Source: Panaeolus papilionaceus (taxonomy: Eukaryota; Basidiomycota; Agaricomycetes; Agaricales). Taken from it: DNA of 64,000 nt. The position numbers and the translations under genes are program-made. The number at the start of each line of letters is the position of its first letter. Position 1 is the first letter of the stretch. The stretch lies in NCBI GenBank assembly GCA_015501605.1, contig JADNRZ010000005.1, positions 1,612,001-1,676,000 of the forward strand, read 5' to 3'. Below the pieces are notes generated by a model that was given only the letters and a program-made list of their open reading frames with translations, searched no databases and was not told where the DNA came from. Below, piece by piece: positions 22,981-34,665 of the stretch.

Positions 22981-23392
22981 ATCACGACGAGAAAAATGTC
23001 ACTTAAAGTGGGTGATAATCGTCGTCGTCAAAGGGTTCAATAAAGGGAATTATCAGGGTCAGGTCGCACTTTCAGGCACTTTTTATGGAATTATGGGGGG
23101 CTGTACTAGGCTATACTCCGGTCCGGGTAAACTCACCTCGTGAACCTCACCCAATGAATTCTTACATAGATACTGGGATTATACAGGAGTCAAGAAAAAT
23201 TAACACAAAACTTGCATAGCCCGCTATCGAAATTCCATGCATCAAAACCTACTTATAACTACCCACGCCAAAATAGTTTATGTATGTACACATCTCCTCC
23301 GTCCAACCATTGTTTAAACACGAAACCTTGGATTACATTCAAGCGTCCTATTAATCCTATATTAAGTTGGTATATTGGATCAAAAAGTTGAC
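22981..23392. other. Intergenic, nothing recognised
   Basis: About 410 bases: promoter of hydrolase B and the 3' flank of the first KRE6-like gene. No gene is seen. Confidence 0.35.
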
Positions 23393-26228
23393 CTAATCGC
23401 AGTTGCCGGGTATGAGGCGATTTTTAGGCCAAGGTTGCTTGTAATCAGCCCAGACGGTCAAATTGGGATTTATGTACGCTTCCTTGTAGCTGTAGTAGAC
23501 AAAGTGTAGACAGTAAGCAAGCCAGTAGAAGTACCCCCACAAAATACAGAGGAATACACACGTTTCGATGTACTTGGCTGTAGGGTAATCTTTGGGATCG
23601 CAACCAATATTGATGGCATCCTTGCGCTGATACACACGGATGTAGTCTATGGACATGTAAGTTGGGAATTTTAGGTTCTCTGTATCGATGTCTCCGAAAC
23701 CTTCAGAGATACCCATGTTGGTGATGATGTACTAAACAAAATAGATGAGCTGATCTATCAACGAAAAAAGCTGATTTGTGTATATACCATAGGCTCTTGA
23801 GGGATGGAGCGCCGACCGATTTCGACAAGAGGATCGGCGACAAGACCTTCGGAGTAGAGTGTCCAGGCTCGAACTTCATTGATCCATGTAATGTACCCTT
23901 TGTCAAACCTAGGTGGGTTGATTATTGAATACCACGAAGTTCTCTTATTTTGAACCGTAAAACTCACCCTGGGCGATATTCGAACCCGTAAAGAGCATAA
24001 CAAGCCCCTGAGAGCTCATAACATTCTGGATTTGTCAATCCGAGACCGGAGGTTGTCTGTTGATACCGACCTTCAAAGCGATTAGTAACAATGTACAAGT
24101 GATGACTATTGCTATGAAATACATACCACCCTGGTATGAATTCAAATGGGTACGATCTGGGTCATAGAACACAGCCGTATCATTGTTGGCGACAAAATGA
24201 TAACGTGCCTGTAATTAAGAAGTAAGGTTGTGGTGCCTCAGAAGGATAAACGAACAAATGCTCACGTTGAATGGTGCAAATTGAGCAGACAATGAGACAT
24301 GTCCAACTTCCTCTGTGACGGTAGCTTCCAAAATATCGATTTCGGGTGCAGCTCGGCCAACATAGGTTCCATCACGGCGAATAGGGCCAGGGTGCGATTC
24401 CCCCGGACATGTGCAGGCGGCTGACAGAAAAAATTGTTAGGGTGATAGGTTTGTCATGATCAGACTTGCAAAACTTACATAGTCTTTGGCCGGGGAGGAA
24501 GGACTATGGTAGAGTGTCTTCAATACAGGGGTCATGGGTGTGACGACGAAAATCTTACCAAAACACCTTGAGAAAGCGGATCTCCACCAGTTCGTGCTGC
24601 TGCTGGCAATTGTGTACCAGGGTATGTCTGATTGGGCAATGTTCCGACGTCGCACTCATCGTAGCTGTATGGCCACTATTTAAGAGTTAAAAAACAAAGT
24701 AATGAGAAGGCAAATAGTCATGAAGACGCACCAGTCCCTCGACACTGGCACCGAAACCAGCACGACCCAAGTTACCCATTGTCCACCTGTAACGCGAATA
24801 ATTAAATTGCTTGCCAAGTCCTTGACGACGGCAAAACTTACACAGCAGGCCACAAACCACTGACTGTGTTGGATCCTGGGAGCATGACATTTGCTATGAA
24901 AATTGTTAGGTGCGGAGACACTCCCGTATATAAAAATGGACACGTACCGAGAATCAATCCACCTGTAAAGCAGAACTTGTTCCTAGAATTTTTTTCAGTA
25001 CATCACCCTTGATACGCAAGATTAAGCGAATATACCATGTTTGGATCTAGAACAAAAATCGAATCAATATACAATCCTTTTGAATACTCATTTAAACCTC
25101 ACCATGCCCGACCTATACTTAAGATTGTGATTCAAAGACAGGTCCTCGTACTCGTCCATCCTAATCCTCAGAGAACCTCCCTGGGTGGTAACTGGAATTC
25201 AAAATCGGGATCAATACTGTCGTTGTGACGAAAGGGGTAACCCAAAACAAACCTTGACCGGGATCATACCACTCTTCGTCCACCTGCCGACAGCAAAAAA
25301 AACGGTGAGTCAATCCCATCTGGAAAATCACAGTGCTTCCGGAGGCGCTCACCGTTCCCCAGTAATGAAGGTCAACTCCTTCCCAAAAGGGATCATCTCC
25401 AGGATAAAAACTGCGACCCTCCTCGTTGAATTCGTCAGAAAATACTAGCACCATCTCTTCACCACCCTCGTAGGAGACGTGGGTATACGCTTCTTTGGGG
25501 GTATCTTTATCAATCAATCCAAAGTTTCCTGGAAGGTCGGGGATTTGACCGGTAGCATTGATACCGCCTAGATTAAACCCTCCCTTGAAAGACTGTTTTG
25601 TTTCGGTGAAATGACTGAGCATGGGGTATCCTAGAAGTAGATTCATCAGGTTAAGAGACGGGAACAGTTTGCGAGACGCTTTGAACGCACCAGCGCTATA
25701 AAAAGACGTGATTTTTTAAGTCTCAACGAGATTGCTCGGGCCATAGTGAGAAGGACATACAATAACATTAGGAATCCAAGGGCGATGATAGCCAGACATC
25801 CCAAGTTTCCCAAACCACGACATGTAAAAATAGTTCCTCCTGTGTCGCTCTTTCTATCTCGTCTCGGGTCAGGATTGTGGAGGAAGTCGTCAGGTTCAGG
25901 ATTGCTCATTAGCAAGGGCATTCCCCATTGCGCCGGCGAGGGTGGTAGGGCATACTAATGACCCATTAGAACGTAGATGAGTGCAACATGTGAGAGGTCT
26001 AAGTACCTTCTCTGCCAATGAGGGCTACATGAGGATACGGTTAGATGTTGTAGGTAAAAATAAACACATGTGACGCACAGGATGAGAGGAAGATGACCTG
26101 TCATCTCGTCCAGGTTTATCTTGAGGTATTCTTGATGGTCCAGCGGAAGGAGGTGTAGGACGACCGTGAGTTGGAAGCAAGCTGGTTGCTGAGGAGTTCT
26201 GAGCTTGGAAAGGGTGGTTTCTGTTCAT
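23393..26228 (-). CDS. SKN1/KRE6-type beta-glucan synthesis protein (copy 1)
   Basis: A many-exon gene. The N-terminal cytoplasmic part is Ser/Pro/Arg-rich (from [10 protein letters not shown]), then comes a single membrane helix ([14 protein letters not shown]), then a large lumenal GH16-like SKN1 domain: [59 protein letters not shown] and [10 protein letters not shown]. The C-terminus is [20 protein letters not shown]. Type II membrane proteins of this family act in the secretory pathway and are needed for cell-wall beta-1,6-glucan. Exons include one of 18 nt (26007-26024, P-S-L-A-E-K) and one of only 5 nt (25691-25695). The ORF is intact by my joins. Its partner copy is at 28433-31273. Confidence 0.9.
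25691..25695 (-). other. 5-nt micro-exon
   Basis: On the minus strand TATAG|CGCTG|GTGCG shows a 5-nt exon with AG before it and GT after it. It joins LML-TT to GGA-TAC to read F-A-G-Y-P-M, the conserved start of the lumenal domain. Skipping it would shift the frame. Confidence 0.75.
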
Positions 26229-27042
26229 TATAAGTTGAAAGTAATAATAGAACGATAAGTCAAGCTGCGCCTAGGCGCGAAAGCGACAGTGGTTTGAAAA
26301 GAGTGATGAAATAACTGGAGCAAAACAAAGGGTATTACAGTGGAGCTCAACCAGGCAGAAAACGAAAGCGATGAAGGCGAATGAAAAGTCCCGTCAACAA
26401 AGGAAACCGCTTGTGACTGATTTTGTCCCAAACAACAATCAAACAGGGGAATAAATGTTCAAAAATCCCGCCGCCCTGTTACCTCCGTTCTTGGCACAAA
26501 CGTCACAGCTTGGTAACATAAAGCTGGTTACCATTGACCGGGCTACATACAATGTAGAATCATTTCGGTCTTTCATATACACCGAGTAAGAGTCTTATTA
26601 TTCACTGTAAAGACCATTAGTTCCAGTATTCTTGCTTCGAACAATGCTATATCCAGCAAGGCAATGCCAGCGCAAAAACCAATTGAGGAGGATAGTTTGA
26701 TGGTCCACACTGACAGTCTGACACCAATCAATGCCAAGCCCACGCCAAGTCCGGATGGCAGTCAGAAAAGCTCACGACGGATGAGCCCAGCTGCCCAGGA
26801 ACCCACCTCAAAAAGTTCAAGGAAAATCTGCAAAGAATTCAAAATAATAATAGGATCAACGTTAGAACATGGTGTGGTAAGAAAGAAAGTGGAGGAAGCG
26901 CTTCGGGTGTGATCGACGATGTAGTAGCAACAACAACAGCCATAAATACAGGGTTTCCCCACAATCATCCTCCTATCCTATTTTTAGCATTGCGACAAAG
27001 TCCTAAAGCCTTGAAAAAAGAGTTTAAATCTAGCAGGGAGGT
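26229..27042. other. Intergenic upstream of KRE6-like copy 1
   Basis: Promoter region of copy 1. A plus-strand open frame at 26664-26912 (82 codons, Ser/Pro/Lys-rich) has no recognisable domain and no splice partner. I do not call it a gene. Confidence 0.35.
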
Positions 27043-27741
27043 TCAGCTCATACCGCATAGCACAGTCAATAAAAAGTGCACGCTACCTTTGACATGCACA
27101 AAATCTTGCCGAGCATGCCCTTCGACGAGGACGTTATTCAGACGCCCTTTCGAGGCTTGTCGTGCCAACCGATTTGCCAACACATTTCCTTCAATTCCGC
27201 GATGTCCTGGAATCCATGTAAACGATAGCTGTAGATTTGGGTGGGTGCATTGAAGCATGCGGATACAAGCCTCCATGTGTTGTCCCCACATCCGCTTTAA
27301 CGTAGACTGTTTGCCTCCAACTTCCAGAAACCTGATTGAAGACAAATTATCTCCATAGATCGAAGCAGTTGTGAAGGGAGACTTTTCAATCCGTAGCAAA
27401 TATAGTCCTAGTAGAAGTCCGACGCATTCGGCATCGTTGCAGGATAGTTCTTCTCCTGGTAAAAAGACCTGGGCAGTGCTTATAGGCGTCTTACCATTGC
27501 CCTGAAGGGAAACAGCAGCAGCCCCGATCCCTTCTCGAAGCCTGGATCCATCGGTAAAGACCCTGATATCGTCTTGATTATTTGTGATCATCTTCTTCAC
27601 TGCTTTCCTGGTAGGAAAAACTGATGTTTGTGGCGGGGCAGCTGGCTGTTCTTCCTGGCCATCGTGATTGATGCTTGCTCTTGTGGTAGTTGCAAGGGTT
27701 CGAACACTGGCATTCGCCAATGTAGAAAACCTGTAGAGCAT
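27043..27741 (-). CDS. Free-standing RNase H-like ORF, retroelement-type
   Basis: 232 codons. Residues about 58-200 match the RNase H fold: VFTDGSR (first catalytic Asp), NDAECVGLLLGL (Glu), IYGDNLSS (second Asp) and WIPGHRGIEGN. The last catalytic Asp/Glu, expected a few residues after GN, is replaced (GNVLANRLA), so activity may be lost. Domains like this occur at the C-terminus of non-LTR retrotransposon polymerases and as solitary genes in Agaricomycetes. No reverse transcriptase is visible beside it. The C-terminus could continue through an intron (AAAG|GTAGCG). It lies between the two KRE6-like copies. Confidence 0.6.
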   Translation of the reverse strand: MLYRFSTLANASVRTLATTTRASINHDGQEEQPAAPPQTSVFPTRKAVKKMITNNQDDIRVFTDGSRLREGIGAAAVSLQGNGKTPISTAQVFLPGEELSCNDAECVGLLLGLYLLRIEKSPFTTASIYGDNLSSIRFLEVGGKQSTLKRMWGQHMEACIRMLQCTHPNLQLSFTWIPGHRGIEGNVLANRLARQASKGRLNNVLVEGHARQDFVHVKGSVHFLLTVLCGMS

Positions 27742-28432
27742 TGGTAAACGTGGGATATGGCGTAGTATTGGGATGAAAGAGGGCGTTGGGGGCTAATTAA
27801 GCTGGACTTGGGTCGCTCAAACCGTCTACGTATCTGCGTGTTTATATAAAACGCAATCTTCAAGAACAAGTCCGACAAAAACAGGATGACGCGGATGGCG
27901 GAGCGAATCTCAAGCTCTAGATATCCGCATGAGCTTAACTTATCTCTCTCTAAGCGTCATTGAAGTTTAATTTGACATGCTACAAAGGTCAATTGACATC
28001 ACCGTTACCCGAAGGCTTCGTAACTTTAGGCGCCCACTGTCAGACGGCAAATCACTGTCCTTTCAAATAGATCCGAAGCCTTTAGCTCCATTGAACCGGA
28101 GCTTGACATGTATATCTTCCCATAGGATACAAGGATTTCACCCTTTGGTATCGAGATTCGAATGATTAATCCCTCGTGGTACCGGTCAGACCGACGAAAT
28201 GTCACATTGACCATCAGAACCAACGTGCTTCCCGCTCGGAGCCAGATACCTCAAACAGCCTCGTAACTACAGTTCTGGAATCATAAAAACAAGTAACGAC
28301 AGTGCGAATACAAAAGTACAATATCGACAACAACAGAAATACGAAAAGAAGCTGATAAGTACGATTAAACAACATCAGAATCCAGATCCTCGAACGCAGC
28401 AAACGGGTCGAAGCAAATAGCTTCAACTGGAT
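27742..28432. other. Intergenic, nothing recognised
   Basis: About 690 bases between the RNase H-like ORF and KRE6-like copy 2. Short minus-strand frames here (e.g. 28026-28223) carry no recognisable motif. Confidence 0.35.
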
Positions 28433-31273
28433 TTAACCACAACCACCGGGCATGAGTCTGTTCTTTGGCCAGGGTTGCTTGTAGTCTGCCCAGACCGTCA
28501 AATTAGGATTTTTGTAAGCCTCCTTGTATCTGGTACGTGATAAATTGCAGGTTAGCAGCAAACTCCAAGCATGGCGCAATAGACTCAGACACGCACGTCT
28601 CGATGTACTTGGCCGTAGGGAACTCTTTTGGATCACAGCCAATATTGACGGCATCCTTACGTTGGTATACACGGATATAATCAACAGACATGTAGGTCGG
28701 GAATTCCAGATTCTCAGTGTCAATGGTACCGAAACCCGGGGAGATACCCATATTGGTGATAATGTACTAGAATGGCATAGATTAGCTTATGTGTCGCCTG
28801 AATACTAAAAAAATGTGGAGATCGCAAGTGTACCATGGGTTCTTGAGGAATCAAACGTCTTTGGATTTCGACAGCAGGGTCAGGGGCGAGACCACCGGAA
28901 TAGAGCGTCCATGCGCGAACTTCGTTGATCCAAGTGATATATGCATCATCAAATCTAAATAAGGTCATTGTATCAATCTGTTCGAATCGCTGTGCTTTCA
29001 GAATCCCTCACCCTGGACGATACTCGAAGCCGTAAAGAGCATAGCAGCCTCCTGTAAGTTCATAGCAATTAGGATTTGTCAACCCGAGACCAGATGTCGT
29101 CTGTTGATAACGCCCTGATAAAATACACATCAGAAGTGCCTACCGTATTCGACAATCAATACATACCTCCTTGGTAAGGGTTTAGAACGGTACGGTCTGG
29201 GTCGTAAAAGACAGCTGTATCATTGTTGACTATAAAGCTGTAACCGACCTAGTGTTGATGAAATGTATAAGCCTGGGAAACCACCAAGGCAACAACAGGT
29301 TGCGTACGTTGAACGGAGCGAATTGAGCGGATAATGATACATGTCCAACTCCCTTGCCGACAGTGGCTTCCAAGACATCGATTTCCGGTGCTGATCGACC
29401 GACGTAGCTCCCGTCACGGCGGACTGGACCAGGGTGCGACTCTCCAGGACATGTGCAAGCCGCTGGTAAAAGCAATGAATCTGAGTACAGTGTGCACAAT
29501 GTAGGAATGAGTCTTACACAGTCTTTGACCAGGAAGGTAAGACTACGAGAAACGGCGTTCGACGATAAGTCACTCGCTGTGAAGCAAACGACGAAACCCT
29601 TACTAAAGCTCCATGAGCGTATCCATCGCCCCCTGTGACTGCTGCTACTGGTAGTCTGGTGCCAGGATATGTCTGGTTCGGCAAAGTGCCAACATCACAC
29701 TCGTCGTAGCTGTATGGCCACTATAATAGTATGAGAAACGGAATAACTGCACGAAATGAACAGGCGCACCATTCCTTCCACAGAGGCACCAAAGCCAGCA
29801 CGACCCAGATTACCCATAGTCCAACTGTATTGCAAGCAACGGTCAGTAGGCTTCTCGCATCCAGTGTGGCAGGACCAACGAGTTACACTGCTGGCCACAA
29901 GCCACTAACCCGATCAGATCCGAGAAGCATGACGTTGGCTATTACAATCTCTTAGACGCAAAGATTCATGCCTATTCGCTTACCAACAATCAATCCACCA
30001 GTGAAACAGAATTTATTCCTAGAAACCTATCAGAAACCCTTTCCATTCGACGGAGCTTTGGTGAGCTACCATGTTTGAATCTAGAATCGACACAATCATA
30101 ATGAGTACGCCTTATTATAGACATTCCGTGCTCAAACTCACCATACCAGACCTATACTTTAGATTATGATTCAAAGACATATCCTCGAACTCTTCCATCT
30201 TGATCCTCAGGGCACCCCCACCGGTGGTCACTAAGAGCCAACTCCGGTTCAGCATCGTCGGTGCAAAAAATAAACGACTAAATCACGTACCTTGACCAGG
30301 GTCATACCATTCCTGATCAACCTGTAGACGACAGAAAGTGGTCAGCTCTCATGAAAATATCAAAGCGCTCGTGAGGCGCTCACCGTTCCCCAATAGTGTA
30401 AGTCGACTCCTTCCCAATAGGGGTCATCCCCGGGGTAAAAGCTGCGGCCATCTTGGTTAAATTCATCGGAAAACACAAGGATCATTTCGTCATCGCCTTC
30501 GTACGAGCGGTAGGTGTACGCCTCCTCTGGTGTGTCCTTGTCTATCAATCCAAAGTTCCCCGGAATGACAGGGACTTGTCCAGTGGCATTAATACCGCCT
30601 AGATTAAACCCACCCTTAAATGACTGCTCCTTTTGAGTGAAGTAGGTGAGCATGGGATACCCTGGAAATCCAGTCGGCCGTGTCGGCTAACGCAAGCACA
30701 TTGTGAGAAATGAACAACGCACCAGCGCTAAAAAAACGGGGGTATTTTTAGACTCGACGGAACCCATGATTTCAAACTTGGAAGGATGTACAATAGCATT
30801 AGAAACCCTAGGCCGATAATGAGCAGACACCCTACGTTTGCCAAACCACGGAATGTGAAAATCGTTCCTCCTTTGTCCAGCTTTCGACCCTGCCTCGGGT
30901 CAGGATTATGGAGGAAGTCGTCCGGTTCTGGGTGGCTCATGAGCAATGGCATGCCCCACTCTGCTGGAGATGTGGGCAAGGCGTACTAATGGCTATCAGA
31001 ATGCGATTCAACTTGTGCAAGGATCCAAGTGCACCTTTTTGGCCAGAGACGACTGGAAAATATGGGGAGAGCCTGGTTAGACATTTGATCGTTGAAGGGA
31101 GTTTGAGCAGCATCATAACGCACAGGATTAGAAGCCGATGACTGATCATCTCGTCCGACTCTCTCTGGAGCTTTTTGCAATGGTCGAACAGCAGGTGGTT
31201 TGGAACGACTACCACCTGGGACCAGACGCGTCGCTGTGGGGCTCTGGGGTTGGAAATGGTTGTTTCTGCTCAT
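28433..31273 (-). CDS. SKN1/KRE6-type beta-glucan synthesis protein (copy 2)
   Basis: Same architecture as copy 1: a basic Ser/Pro-rich cytoplasmic N-terminus (MSRNNHFQPQSP), the [17 protein letters not shown] motif, a membrane helix (VGCLLIIGLGFLML), then the SKN1/GH16-like domain with [35 protein letters not shown] and APEIDVLEAT, ending NRLMPGGC. Intron positions agree with copy 1 wherever compared, including the 18-nt exon (31035-31052) and the 5-nt exon (30723-30727). Role as for copy 1, in wall beta-glucan assembly. The two copies are well diverged but still easily aligned, so both are probably functional. Confidence 0.9.
30723..30727 (-). other. 5-nt micro-exon
   Basis: The minus strand TTAG|CGCTG|GTGCG repeats, base for base, the 5-nt exon of KRE6-like copy 1 and again restores F-A-G-Y-P-M. 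Its presence in both paralogues argues that it is real. Confidence 0.78.
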
Positions 31274-32644
31274 TGCAGAAGGGTAAGAGTGAAGAAATGG
31301 GTTAAGAAGGGAGAAACGACTGAAAATTCAAAGGCACTGATGCAGGCAATGCACAGGGTATATTTCAGCTTAGACAGTCAGTCCGCTGGGGCTCGGGGTG
31401 AATAAAAGAAGAATGAAAACTCCTGTTGACTATTTACACAGCTTGTGGGATTGGTTTCATGCCAGGCATAAGTCAATTTGAAACAGGGTAGCACGTAACT
31501 TGCAGCACTTCAGAAACTCCATTTCCCTGCCGTTCACGTTCTTGACATGAACACCCTAATCTGGTAAAATAATGGTTGCCAGTCCATAATGATTAATCGG
31601 AAGCACCGGGTTTCTCCCAGTGCACCAAAAGTTATAATTCGTCCAAAAGACGTCTAAATTATTACTCCGATGTTCGTGTGAGTAATTCTTCGAAATAGAA
31701 TCGAAACTGTGGGGACAGTTTTGATGTTTTGACACCCGCAGTTCTGACAGCCAGAGATAAAATCGAGGGTGGGGCGTAATCCGTCATAAGACCAGAGATG
31801 CCTATGACCTGGATATTGAATAACAATTTCCAGGAGACCAGCATAGAGAGCAAAAGGCAGCAACCATAGATTCCGAATTATAGCATGAGTGACTGCCCTG
31901 TACATCCATGATCCATAGGAAGGAGCATCAAGAGAGGTAAATGAAGCGCTTTCGCCTCTCCCGACTTGGACCCACGCACCCACTCGTGAGAGTGTAATGG
32001 CTCCGAGCTTTTGTACTTCTGGGTAAGGAGGTTATTTGACATTGGTACTAGTGTCCAGGTCTCAACCAGGTGTTGCCCTTGATATTTTGGTGCATGTATG
32101 TATGTTCCGCATAGGTTTGAAGGGCCGCAAGATGGAAACTGCCAGTAGTTGATTGTGTTTATATCAAGCCTCGCGGTCTGAGCTTCACAGCGAGAAAATC
32201 TGAAGTTTTTATTTAGAGGCAAGTGGTGGTCCGGAACTGAGCTGCGTCAGGGCGCCAAACAAATTCAAAGTCAATTATTGTCACGGTCGCGTCGAGAGTA
32301 AAATATGAAAAATGCCCTTTCTCTTCAACTTGTACATTCTTCAGGTTTCTGACATTTTATGTGTCAGGTATCGGCGAAATGCCTTGAACGCTGTCTTTTC
32401 ACTCATCCGATGGCTATGAGCTGTGCAAAAAAATGTTGCATGACGGGTATGCGGGACATGAACAAGTGACCGCAACGCGATCTCAGGGTCAGACTGATTG
32501 CTATCCTTGGAACTTGACTTGAAACTACGAATAGGACTGTGCGCCTCTGCGTAGTTCAGCGTAGCCAGTTGAGCTTTTACCGTATATAAGTGCGTACTTG
32601 ACTCTTAATGTTTACTATTAAACCATAATCTGACCTATCTGATC
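31274..32644. other. 1.4 kb intergenic, no supported gene
   Basis: Two overlapping minus-strand frames (31654-31983 and 31878-32222) look like chance: no domain, no splice joins, odd composition. The right end holds the TATATAAG box of the next gene at 32583-32590, 62 bp before its start. Confidence 0.4.
32583..32590 (+). promoter_or_regulatory. TATA box
   Basis: TATATAAG 62 bp before the start codon at 32645 of the F-box-like gene. Confidence 0.5.
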
Positions 32645-34212
32645 ATGATGTTTCCAATAGTGTCCAATGACGATACTTCGCTGGAATCTCTGTCCATAGA
32701 ACTAAAGGACAAAATCATTTCTTTCATCTATTCGCCATCAGACCTTCTCCAGCTCGCGTTGTGCAGCAAACTTTGGTGTTCACTCATAATACCCAACCAC
32801 ATCAAATACCGGATCATCCGCACTCGTCTAGATAACCCAACACTTTGGAAGGAGCTCGCAACACGCAGAGATCTAGCGCAAAATGTTCGGCTTATGCGCA
32901 TCGCGGAAGAATCTGGGGTGTTAGATACCCTGCACTCATCAGCCATTGTTCAACAACCCCGAACAGATTCGGAGATGGACGATGCGATTGTTGAGGCCAT
33001 TCGTTCGCTTTCCCTGGTAGAATCCTTCTTGTGGACTCAACCTTCAAACGCGCGTGGTTATGAGAGATCTTCAGAGGCATTGGAAGGTTTAAAGCATTGT
33101 TACAACTTGCGACATTTGGCCCTAGCTTCCGTCCCCACATCACTGGATGTGTCGTCCTCTGTAAGCCTAAAAGTTTGATGATAAATTCACCAATTGACGA
33201 CTTTGTTACAGATCTGGGATTTCAAAAATCTTACTGGGCTCTCCTTGGATGGTGCGGTGTGGGTCAGACTACCAGATGAACTCGAGTCTAAATTCGTTGA
33301 CTTGTTAAATGGACTGAAATCCCTCCAAGTACGCACACCATCTCTCCATGATTTGATCTCAGCTCATTGGCACATTAATAGCAACTCTGCATAAGTTGTC
33401 GTGCTCCGCGCCGCGTATTTTCAGAGCTTGATTTTCCAGCCCTCGAAAGAATAGTGATCACTGAAGTGCTGCGATACGCCTCTTCTGGTGGCCACCAGAT
33501 GGAAACAGACCGCGTCATCCTTGAATTCCTCCAACGTCATCCAACAATTACCGACCTCGTTTGGTACCCCATGGATCAGCGTCTCGAGCCTCCGCGAGGC
33601 ATCCTCCCCAACCTCCGAAAAGTAGAAAGCACTCACAACATTGTTACACGTCTCCTTGATGACACTACTCTCACTGGTTCGCAAGCACGAACGATGGAAA
33701 AAATAGGTCAGATCAGCCTTGGTCATCGGACGATGCAGCTCCTAGGAAGGATGGCTATCAAAGAGTCACTTCGCGAGATCTGGACGTGGAGGTTTGAGAG
33801 ACTCGAGAACCTGCATAGAATTGCGGTGTTGTTTCCGGGGCTTGAAACGCTTGCGTTGGAAGGGTTTGGCATTTCAAGTGTTAACATGGACGATTATACA
33901 TTGGTGAGTAATGTAACACAGCTCTTTTTATGGGTCTAACGTCTATCCTTCATATAGGACGACTATATTGAGTGCTTGTCCAAATTCAGGAACTTAAAGA
34001 CCATCAAAAGCTCAACATTCTGGTCCGTCATACATGCAGGAGTGGACAGAAAACCTCATGAAGCCGTCAACCACCTCCTGCAGCAATGCCCCACCCTCAA
34101 ACGAATTCGTGTATTGATACAGGACAACTTCACCCGCGACGTTGTGTTTACGAGGGTAGGAGATGAAGTAAAATGGGAGTTTGTGGTGTCACCTCGGGAT
34201 TGGCATGAGTGA
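32645..34212 (+). CDS. F-box-like protein
   Basis: Exons 32645-33160, 33212-33328, 33382-33903 and 33958-34212 give about 469 residues. The N-terminal block (LSIELKDKIISFIY..DLLQLALCSKLW) fits an F-box-like helix set, which usually links substrates to a Skp1-cullin ubiquitin ligase. The rest is Leu-rich with repeating strand-helix units (LRHLALAS, LTGLSLDG, LHRIAVLFPGLETLALEGFG, LKTIKSS) as in LRR-type F-box proteins of Agaricomycetes, where the family is large and fast-evolving. The first donor was placed at GTAAGC (33161). An alternative at GTTTGA would add four residues. Substrate unknown. Confidence 0.8.
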
Positions 34213-34665
34213 GGTCGATATTCAAAGATCTTGTACTGTTACTTAGGGGTAAACGGTGTCGTTCCACATATATAGAGTTAATTGGCAGAATTCTGGTGGA
34301 TCCTCTGTAATACATTTATGACTTGTCACAATAGGTATTATACAATCGTTTAGATGTGCAATTCAGTAGTTTTTCGTAGTCTGACCACGACAATACTGAT
34401 TTCAGGACAACGGGTCGGCAGAAGCACGAAGCCGTGTTAGCCAGCCCGTGATGCGGGCTCGTCGATAGGTTCAATTCACACTTGCCCGCCTTAGCTGTCT
34501 TTTTTTTACGTTGCCTAAACTTCAAAGAAACGGACTTGTACATGCTAAAACGATCATATATTCGATGTGTGAATGTGCATGGTGAGTGAAAAAGGGTATC
34601 TCAAGCGAGCTACGAGGTAAATCGCAGGTTATATGGGTATAAAGGAAACCTTATACAAGGCGGTT
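34213..34665. other. Intergenic between convergent genes
   Basis: 3' flanks of the F-box-like gene and the minus-strand membrane-protein gene. It contains a strong GC-rich hairpin (about 34441-34457, AGCCC..GGGCT) that I could not assign to a tRNA. Confidence 0.35.

Noticed and set aside
26664..26912. 82-codon plus-strand frame between the KRE6-like copies
   Set aside because: Ser/Pro/Lys-rich with no recognisable motif. It could be the remnant of a mobile element, but nothing supports this.
31654..32222. Two overlapping minus-strand frames
   Set aside because: No homology, no joins by splice sites, composition as expected by chance.
34421..34490. tRNA-like segment with a perfect stem AGCCC/GGGCT and a GTTCAAT string
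   Set aside because: The would-be anticodon arm is good, but the T-stem and acceptor stem do not pair, and no D-arm fits. I could not fold a tRNA on either strand.
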